Shown here piece after piece: positions 57,961 to 64,000 of a stretch of DNA of 64,000 nt. Numbering within the stretch: the first letter of the stretch is position 1; each line of letters starts with the position of its first letter. A model generated the notes under the pieces. It saw only the letters and a program-made list of their open reading frames with translations. It searched no databases and was not told the DNA's origin. The stretch covers positions 161,622 through 225,621 of the forward strand of contig NZ_LMBX01000007.1 of NCBI RefSeq assembly GCF_001439605.1, in the 5' to 3' direction. Position numbers and translations under genes: made by a program. This DNA is from Cytobacillus praedii (lineage in GTDB: Bacteria > Bacillota > Bacilli > Bacillales > Cytobacillaceae).

Positions 57961-59709
57961 ATGAAGGTATTTTTAGATTTAATGTGGTTTTTTAAGCAGG
58001 AAAAGAAAGCGTATTTGACTGGAATTATCATTTTATTATTTGTGGCATTTCTTCAGTTAATTCCACCAAAGGTGATTGGACTCTTTGTTGACCATATTAA
58101 AAATGATACATTAACAGCAAAAATTATGCTTATATGGATCGGAGTTTTAATTGCTGCGGCTGCAATCATGTATGTCCTGCGCTATTATTGGAGAATAATG
58201 ATTTTTGGCTCTGCAGTAAAATTGTCAAAGCAATTAAGAAATAATCTTTATCAACACTTTACAAATATGTCTCAATCGTTTTATCAAAAAAAGCGTGTAG
58301 GCGATTTGATGGCGCATGCGACCAATGACTTACAGGCGATTCAGCAAACAGCAGGTTCTGGTGTCTTAACTTTAGTTGATTCAATAGCAACTGGTGGTTT
58401 TGTTATTATTGCTATGGCCACAACAATAAGCTGGAAATTGACTTTAATTGCATTAATTCCGATGCCGCTTATGGCCATTTTAACTAGCTGGTATGGGACC
58501 ATGCTGCATAAGAGATTTCATAAAGCACAAGAGGCATTCTCTTCTCTTAATGATAAAACCCAGGAAAGTGTGACGGGCATTAAAGTAATTAAGACATTTG
58601 GTCAAGAGAATGAGGATATTCAAGATTTTCGTAAACAATCAGAAGATGTTGTTCAGAAGAATGTATCAGTAGCAAGAATCGATTCATTATTTGATCCAAC
58701 GATTTCTCTTATAGTAGGTGTTTCTTATTTTCTTTCAATCGCATTTGGTGCAAAGTATGTGCTCAGCGATGAATTGACAATTGGTCAGCTCGTTTCCTTT
58801 ACTACCTATTTAGGGCTTCTAATTTGGCCGATGCTTGCATTCGGCTGGCTATTTAATATTGTTGAAAGAGGACGTGCATCGAATGATCGTGTGATGACTC
58901 TTCTCGCTGAAAAAGCGGACATTATCGATGGAGACAACTCGATTGAGAATGTTCCAAGCGGAGATATTGAATTCAATGTCTCTTCGTTCTCCTACCCGGA
59001 CGAAAATGAGCCTCTTCTGGAGGATATTTACTTTACCTTAAAAAGAGGAGAAACGCTGGGCATTGTAGGGAAGACAGGTTCAGGTAAAACAACCTTATTA
59101 AAATTGCTCATTCGTGAGTTTGAAGGATATAATGGAACGATCCAATTTGCTGGGCACCCCTTATTTAAATATAGGGTAGAGAAACTTAGAGAAGCAATTG
59201 GGTATGTTCCACAGGATCATTTCTTATTTTCCTCATCAGTTGCTGAGAATATCGCTTTTACGAATCCTAATGCAGAGATCGATGAAATCTATGGAGCAGC
59301 AAGAACAGCAAATATTCATGAGGATATTCTCCAATTTAGTGAAGGCTATGACACTGTCGTTGGAGAAAGAGGGGTTTCCCTTTCTGGAGGACAAAAGCAA
59401 AGAATATCCATTGCTAGGGCATTGATTATGAATCCAGAAGTATTAATATTAGATGACTCCTTATCCGCAGTTGATGCCAAAACAGAAGAAGAAATTCTGA
59501 ATGCACTAAAACAGAATAGGGAAGGAAAAACAACGATTATTACTGCACATCGATTAAGTGCAATCCAGCATGCGAACCTGATCCTTGTCCTTGATGAGGG
59601 AAGAATTGTTCAAAGAGGGACACATGAGAAATTAATGCTGGAAAATGGATGGTATAAAGATATGTACCTGCATCAGCAGCTAGAAGAACTTGTGGAGCAT
59701 GGAGGATAG
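57961..59709 (+). CDS. ABC exporter half, BmrC/YheI-like (degenerate ATP site)
   Basis: A 583-residue half-transporter with six membrane helices (about 1-300) and an ATPase domain. Walker A GKTGSGKTTLLK and signature LSGGQKQR are canonical. Walker B reads LILDDSLSAVD, with Asp in place of the catalytic Glu. This is the BmrC pattern of heterodimeric multidrug exporters. The second of two ATG codons (57961) has the better spacing to GGAGG. The partner gene follows after four bases. Substrate unknown; drugs or lipids are likely. Confidence 0.85.
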   Translation: MKVFLDLMWFFKQEKKAYLTGIIILLFVAFLQLIPPKVIGLFVDHIKNDTLTAKIMLIWIGVLIAAAAIMYVLRYYWRIMIFGSAVKLSKQLRNNLYQHFTNMSQSFYQKKRVGDLMAHATNDLQAIQQTAGSGVLTLVDSIATGGFVIIAMATTISWKLTLIALIPMPLMAILTSWYGTMLHKRFHKAQEAFSSLNDKTQESVTGIKVIKTFGQENEDIQDFRKQSEDVVQKNVSVARIDSLFDPTISLIVGVSYFLSIAFGAKYVLSDELTIGQLVSFTTYLGLLIWPMLAFGWLFNIVERGRASNDRVMTLLAEKADIIDGDNSIENVPSGDIEFNVSSFSYPDENEPLLEDIYFTLKRGETLGIVGKTGSGKTTLLKLLIREFEGYNGTIQFAGHPLFKYRVEKLREAIGYVPQDHFLFSSSVAENIAFTNPNAEIDEIYGAARTANIHEDILQFSEGYDTVVGERGVSLSGGQKQRISIARALIMNPEVLILDDSLSAVDAKTEEEILNALKQNREGKTTIITAHRLSAIQHANLILVLDEGRIVQRGTHEKLMLENGWYKDMYLHQQLEELVEHGG

Positions 59710-59713
59710 AAAA

Positions 59714-61507
59714 ATGGAAAAGACGACAGCTATAAAGGGAAAAGAGCAGCGGCAAGTTCTTTTTCGCCTTCTTTCCTATACGAAGCCGCATATGAAAACA
59801 ATTATACTTGCATTTATATTACTCCTTGTTACGACTGTAGGAGACATATTAGGACCGATATTAATCAAAATATTTATCGATGATTACCTATATCCGCGCA
59901 ATCTAGTATTTGAACCAATTTTTGCTTTAGGAGCAGCATTTGTAGGTATACAGATAATGAATGTTCTTGTTTCTTATTTTCAGTTACTTAAGTTTCAGGA
60001 GATTGCTTTAAAAATTATCCAGCAGCTTCGTGTAGATGTATTTTCGAAAGTACAGGCTCTTGGATTAAAATACTTTGATAAAACACCTGCTGGAAGTATT
60101 GTCTCTCGTGTTACCAATGATACTGAAGCAATTAAAGATATGTTTGTCAGTGTATTAGTTACTTTTATTCAAGGTGCTTTTCTAATTATTGGAATATTTA
60201 TTGCTATGTTTATTTTAAATGTTAAACTGGCCCTTTTTTGCTTAGTGATTCTGCCACTCCTTTTTCTTATCATGAGAGCCTATCGAAAATATAGTTCGAT
60301 ATTTTATCAGGATTTAAGAGAAAGGCTAAGCCAGCTAAATGCGAAGTTAAGTGAATCGCTGCAAGGAATGGCGATCATTCAAGTGTTTCGCCAAGAAAGA
60401 AGATTGCGTAAGGAATTTGCGGATATTAATGATCAGCATTATCAGGCAGGAATGCGTAACATAAAAATTGATGGATTATTATTAAGACCAGCAATTGATT
60501 TAGTCTATGTTTTTGCGATAATTTTGATATTAAGTTTCTTTGGCATTACATCGTTTAACAGTCCGATTGAAATTGGTGTTTTATACGCTTTTATTAGCTA
60601 TTTGGACCGTTTCTTTGAACCTGTTAATAATATGATGCAGCGTCTTTCAATGTACCAGCAGGCGATTATTGCAGCTTCTAGAGTGTTTAAGGTAATGGAT
60701 GAAACGGTGCTTGCACCTGCACAGCAGCAAAAAGATAATAGCAGGATACTAGAGGGAGAAATAGAATTTCGCAATGTCAGTTTTTCTTATGACAACAAAA
60801 GGGATGTCCTTAGAGATATCTCATTTACTGCTAAACCAGGGGAAACTGTTGCACTAGTTGGTCATACAGGCAGCGGAAAAAGTTCTATTATTAATTTAAT
60901 GATGCGTTTTTATGAGTTTGATAGAGGAGAGATTTTTATTGATGGGCAATCTATTAAATCATATTCTAAGAATGAATTGCGAACAAAAATGGGCTTAGTC
61001 TTGCAGGATCCCTTTATTTTCTTTGGGACGATTAAGGATAATATCCGCCTTCACAATCATGACATGACAGATGAGGAAATTGAAGCTGCAGCACAATTTG
61101 TTCAGGCGCATTTATTTATCGAAAAATTGGAGGATGGGTACAGGCACCAAGTTGTAGAAAGAGGTTCCACTTTTTCAAGTGGACAAAGGCAGCTGCTAGC
61201 CTTCGCACGGACAATTGCTGCTAATCCAAAAATCCTTGTCCTTGACGAGGCAACTGCAAATATTGATACAGAGACTGAAGAAGCGATCCAATTAGCCTTA
61301 GCGAAGATGAGAAAAGGGCGTACAACCATTGCGATTGCTCACCGGTTATCGACGATTCAGGATGCGGAACTCATTCTAGTCCTTCATCAAGGAGAAATTG
61401 TAGAGAGGGGCAATCACCAAGAACTTCTGGCAAAGCGAGGGTTATACCATAAAATGTACCTGCTTCAGAATGGATTGGAAGATCGCGTTGAGGATGTAGT
61501 TGGATAA
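59714..61507 (+). CDS. ABC exporter half, BmrD-like partner
   Basis: A 597-residue half-transporter. Six helices precede the ATPase domain, with Walker A GHTGSGKSSIIN, an altered signature FSSGQRQLLA and a canonical Walker B LVLDEATANID. Together with its neighbour it makes one intact and one degenerate ATP site. This half lacks the long extra external domain of B. subtilis BmrD, so it is BmrD-like rather than a strict orthologue. The ATG at 59714 follows a GGAGG that overlaps the end of the first gene. Confidence 0.86.
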   Translation: MEKTTAIKGKEQRQVLFRLLSYTKPHMKTIILAFILLLVTTVGDILGPILIKIFIDDYLYPRNLVFEPIFALGAAFVGIQIMNVLVSYFQLLKFQEIALKIIQQLRVDVFSKVQALGLKYFDKTPAGSIVSRVTNDTEAIKDMFVSVLVTFIQGAFLIIGIFIAMFILNVKLALFCLVILPLLFLIMRAYRKYSSIFYQDLRERLSQLNAKLSESLQGMAIIQVFRQERRLRKEFADINDQHYQAGMRNIKIDGLLLRPAIDLVYVFAIILILSFFGITSFNSPIEIGVLYAFISYLDRFFEPVNNMMQRLSMYQQAIIAASRVFKVMDETVLAPAQQQKDNSRILEGEIEFRNVSFSYDNKRDVLRDISFTAKPGETVALVGHTGSGKSSIINLMMRFYEFDRGEIFIDGQSIKSYSKNELRTKMGLVLQDPFIFFGTIKDNIRLHNHDMTDEEIEAAAQFVQAHLFIEKLEDGYRHQVVERGSTFSSGQRQLLAFARTIAANPKILVLDEATANIDTETEEAIQLALAKMRKGRTTIAIAHRLSTIQDAELILVLHQGEIVERGNHQELLAKRGLYHKMYLLQNGLEDRVEDVVG

Positions 61508-61537
61508 TAGGGAAAAATGATAAATAGAAACAAAAAG

Positions 61538-61575
61538 AAACCAGCAATGTAATATGACCACTGCTGGTTTTTCTA
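61538..61575. terminator. Terminator after the ABC exporter genes
   Basis: AAACCAGCA (61538-61546) and TGCTGGTTT (61562-61570) form a 9-bp stem with a T tail. It touches the stop of the convergent ynzD-like gene. Confidence 0.8.
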
Positions 61576-61743
61576 ATGTGTAGACACTTGTTTTTTGAAA
61601 ATATCATTATATTCATTCAATAATTTATCCAATTCTTGGCTATTTCGAATAGCTAGTGAGGAAGTGAATCCATTTTTCATAGCTACTTGAATGAGTTCCT
61701 GCCTCTTTTGTTCAATTAATGTAATTAAATCTTGTTTTGACAC
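61573..61743 (-). CDS. ynzD: Spo0E-like phosphatase (YnzD)
   Basis: A 56-residue protein. Two helices contain KQDLITLIEQKRQELIQVA and then the Spo0E signature NSQELDKLLNEYN. Members remove the phosphate from Spo0A~P and delay sporulation. The GTG at 61743 was preferred because AAAGGA lies eight bases upstream; a TTG six bases earlier is too close. Its place between yneF and ccdA agrees with ynzD as I recall it in B. subtilis. It opposes the Spo0A signal that also drives sirA in this window. Confidence 0.8.
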   Translation of the reverse strand: MSKQDLITLIEQKRQELIQVAMKNGFTSSLAIRNSQELDKLLNEYNDIFKKQVSTH

Positions 61744-62032
61744 AGCCAATTTCCTTTCAAGTCTTTTTTACATAATGATCTTACATAAGGTTCCCAGAAA
61801 AAAACCATGTAAAAACATGAAAGATTCTAACAAAAATTGTTAGTATTTACTACAGTATAGCGAATTATGGGAAAAAATTCAAAAGAAACTTCTTGGATAT
61901 CTACAAAATTTTACATATTCATTTTCCAATTGAATTATAACTGACACAAATTGTTCAAATCTAAACATTATCTTTTCATAGGCATATTTGTTAGAATGAG
62001 TGAAGACTCAGTATAAACAGGAGAGGGTAAAG

Positions 62033-62740
62033 ATGACAGATTTAAATGTATTTTTAGCGTTAGCAGCTGGCTTTCTAAGTTTTATTTCTCCTTGCTGTTT
62101 ACCATTATACCCAGCCTTTTTATCTTATATAACTGGAATGTCAGTTGGTGAGCTTAAAGAGGAAAATGCAATGCTTCAAAGGCGCAGCATGTTACATACA
62201 CTTTTCTTTCTTATTGGATTTTCAATTATTTTTATTGCGATTGGTTTTGGGACTTCCTTTATTGGCAGTTTTTTTGTTGATTATCAAGATTTAATACGTC
62301 AAATTGGTGCGATATTTATCTTTTTCTTTGGCTTACTAATCGTTGGGTTTATTAAACCAGAATTCTTATTAAAGGAAAGAAGATTTGAATTTAAAAACCG
62401 GCCATCTGGACTAATTGGTTCATCCTTGATTGGTATGGCTTTTGCTGCTGGTTGGACACCATGTACAGGACCAATTTTAGGGGCTGTTATTTCGCTTGCA
62501 GCATCCAATCCAAACTCAGCAATGTTTTATATGGTTGCATATATTCTAGGCTTTGCCATCCCATTTTTTATCCTTTCTTTCTTTATCGGAAAAATGAAAT
62601 GGATTCGCAAGCATAGTGGAACGATTATGAAAATTGGCGGCTATATAATGATGGTAATGGGAGTTGTATTATTTTTTGATTGGATGACTAAGATTATTGC
62701 AATTTTAACACCGATATTTGGTGGATTTACAGGATTTTAA
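62033..62740 (+). CDS. ccdA: Cytochrome c biogenesis / thiol-disulfide protein CcdA
   Basis: A 235-residue membrane protein of the DsbD/CcdA family that moves reducing power across the membrane for cytochrome c maturation and spore cortex synthesis. Six hydrophobic helices are visible. The redox cysteines lie in the [14 protein letters not shown] and [18 protein letters not shown] motifs, one in each half. The start is the ATG at 62033, behind GGAGAGGG. Confidence 0.95.
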   Translation: MTDLNVFLALAAGFLSFISPCCLPLYPAFLSYITGMSVGELKEENAMLQRRSMLHTLFFLIGFSIIFIAIGFGTSFIGSFFVDYQDLIRQIGAIFIFFFGLLIVGFIKPEFLLKERRFEFKNRPSGLIGSSLIGMAFAAGWTPCTGPILGAVISLAASNPNSAMFYMVAYILGFAIPFFILSFFIGKMKWIRKHSGTIMKIGGYIMMVMGVVLFFDWMTKIIAILTPIFGGFTGF

Positions 62741-62919
62741 TTCACGGTGACGAAATTTGTCGTACAATTAGATTTGTGTTTGTACAAAATATTCGATATA
62801 TTTAAACATGTGTTCTTTTTATCATTTATTTTAAATTATTTTCTTTTTAATAGTTTTCTATGGGTCAATCAGATATAATTGATAGGACTTCCGTTGCATT
62901 GATCAAGGAGGAAACAGCT

Positions 62920-63279
62920 ATGGCAAGGATACTGATTATTGATGACGCAAAATTTATGAGAATTACCTTATCGAATATTCTTAAAAAAGCAAATCATGAA
63001 ATTGTCGGTGAAGGAGAGACGGGAATAGATGCAATTCGTCTATATAGCGAGCTGAATCCCGATTTAGTTACCATGGATATTACGATGCCTGAAATGAGCG
63101 GTTTAGAGGCAGTGAAGGAAATTAAGAGAGAATACCCGCAAGCGAAAGTTATTATGTGTTCGGCAATGGGACAACAAAAAATGGTTGTTGAAGCAATTGA
63201 GGCAGGCGCAAAGGATTTTATCGTTAAGCCTTTTGATGAAGGCAGAGTAATGGATGCTGTTAATAGAGTATTAAGTTAA
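62920..63279 (+). CDS. yneI: CheY-like response regulator YneI (CcdB)
   Basis: A 119-residue stand-alone receiver domain. The acidic pair in ILIIDDAKFMR, the phospho-acceptor Asp in LVTMDITMPEMSGL and the Lys in DFIVKPFDEG are all present. There is no output domain. It lies between ccdA and ccdC as in B. subtilis, although a role in cytochrome c assembly has not been shown. The start is the ATG at 62920 after AAGGAGG; a longer frame to 62860 is rejected. Confidence 0.93.
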   Translation: MARILIIDDAKFMRITLSNILKKANHEIVGEGETGIDAIRLYSELNPDLVTMDITMPEMSGLEAVKEIKREYPQAKVIMCSAMGQQKMVVEAIEAGAKDFIVKPFDEGRVMDAVNRVLS

Positions 63280-63286
63280 TGATATA

Positions 63287-63345
63287 AGCTGACTCAAGGT
63301 TTATAAGTCGAACTTATAAATGACCTTTTTGAGTTAGCTTTTTAT
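63287..63345 (+). terminator. Terminator after yneI
   Basis: AGCTGACTCAA and TTGAGTTAGCT enclose an inner TATAAGT/ACTTATA hairpin and are followed by TTTTT. Confidence 0.75.
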
Positions 63346-63416
63346 GTTGAAGTTCCACATTTAAGTTGAATAGGATATAATGTATGATGAAAATAAAGGA
63401 TGAAGGATGAAAGATA

Positions 63417-63893
63417 ATGAACTATGTTGTTATTACATCGATTGGAGCTATCTGCATGGCTATTTTTGCCATGTTCATCCGAATGAAAGCAGCGAAAAAA
63501 CCAGCAACTGCAAAAAAGATAATCTTGCCGCCGATCTTCATGAGCACAGGTGCACTAATGTTCATTTTTCCGTACTTTCGTGTAACTCCCTTAGAACTGG
63601 CAGAGGCTGTAATTGTAGGATTGCTCTTTTCTATTTTATTAATAAAAACCTCTAAATTTGAAATTAGAGATAAGGACATATACTTAAAGCGTTCAAAAGC
63701 ATTTCTTTATATATTAATTGGACTGCTAGTCATTCGCATGGCAGGGAAATTAATACTAAGCTCAACGATTGATTATGGCCAGTTAAGCGGAATGTTCTGG
63801 ATTCTTGCATTTGGAATGATTGTTCCTTGGCGAATAGCGATGTATATAAACTTTAAGAAACTTCAGCAGGAACTTTATGGTTCGGTAAAATAA
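63417..63893 (+). CDS. ccdC: Membrane protein CcdC (YneJ)
   Basis: A 158-residue protein with about five hydrophobic segments. The order MNYVVITSIGAICMAIFAMF, then IILPPIFMSTGALMF and KTSKFEIRDKDIYLKRSKAF, matches the CcdC family that lies next to ccdA in Bacillus. Its function is unknown, and loss has no cytochrome phenotype in B. subtilis. The ribosome binding site is AAGGATGA. Confidence 0.9.
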   Translation: MNYVVITSIGAICMAIFAMFIRMKAAKKPATAKKIILPPIFMSTGALMFIFPYFRVTPLELAEAVIVGLLFSILLIKTSKFEIRDKDIYLKRSKAFLYILIGLLVIRMAGKLILSSTIDYGQLSGMFWILAFGMIVPWRIAMYINFKKLQQELYGSVK

Positions 63894-63900
63894 TATTAAA

Positions 63901-63979
63901 GCCAACGACAATTATGTCGTTGGCTCAGACTGTAGACAAACTTGATGAAAATCGAGTTTGCCTACAGTCTTTTTTGTTT
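63901..63979 (+). terminator. Tandem terminators after ccdC
   Basis: GCCAACGACA with a GTCGTTGGC partner (63901-63924) is followed by a longer stem. There AGACTGTAG (63927-63935) pairs with CTACAGTCT, and a TTTTTTG tail follows. Confidence 0.8.
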
Positions 63980-64000
63980 TAAAATAGAAATAGAACAATA

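Overview
The window is chromosomal DNA of an endospore-forming, low-GC Gram-positive bacterium of the Bacillaceae (Bacillus in the broad sense). It holds spore genes (cotE, spoVK), sporulation-control genes (sirA, a Spo0E-like phosphatase), lexA-yneA-yneB-ynzC, glnR-glnA and ccdA-yneI-ccdC, in an order close to what I recall of the cotE-to-ccd region of the Bacillus subtilis map. I cannot name the species from sequence alone.

Layout. 1-5.4 kb: end of an M19 dipeptidase gene, the two subunits of a 2-oxoacid:ferredoxin oxidoreductase (korA, korB), then miaB and ricA. 5.5-7.7 kb: three small minus-strand genes of unknown function and cotE. 7.8-13.8 kb: a LysE-type exporter, a YvbH-like PH-domain protein, then mutS and mutL. 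13.9-20.6 kb is an accessory stretch with two decayed tyrosine recombinases, other broken genes, a secreted 42-residue cysteine peptide, an acetyltransferase and small membrane or secreted proteins. 20.8-23.5 kb: mreBH, miaA and hfq. 24.2-28.3 kb is a four-gene ABC transporter and lipoprotein operon. 28.6-32.5 kb: a secreted DUF3298-type protein, a small membrane protein, spoVK and a TRIC-family channel. 32.8-43.2 kb: hflX, ynbB, glnR-glnA, lexA, the SOS genes yneA-yneB-ynzC, tkt, sirA and yneF.

The most notable object is an island of about 14.6 kb (43104-57759) inserted at the 3' end of yneF. A perfect 74-bp direct repeat marks both ends: one copy is the intact end of yneF and the other is an orphan beside yneF's displaced terminator. 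The island encodes a tyrosine integrase, a large primase-helicase, a Myb-like/zinc-ribbon/nuclease protein, a type I holin-like toxin locus with a decayed second copy, a PPR-like repeat protein translationally coupled to an HNH endonuclease, a NERD nuclease, a serine resolvase with nearby dyads, and a three-gene ABC-3C-like conflict system (effector, middle component, DUF2326-type ATPase). It looks like a self-replicating satellite or integrative element carrying defence cargo. A 12-bp-arm hairpin recurs three times around its genes and may tie them into one regulon.

After the island the conserved order resumes: a heterodimeric ABC exporter with one degenerate ATP site, a Spo0E-like phosphatase (ynzD position), ccdA, yneI and ccdC.

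Regulatory sites readable in the sequence include two GlnR operators before glnR, several SOS boxes between lexA and yneA, a perfect Spo0A box before sirA, a candidate sigma-I promoter before mreBH, and sporulation-type -10 elements before cotE. No rRNA, tRNA or CRISPR array was seen.
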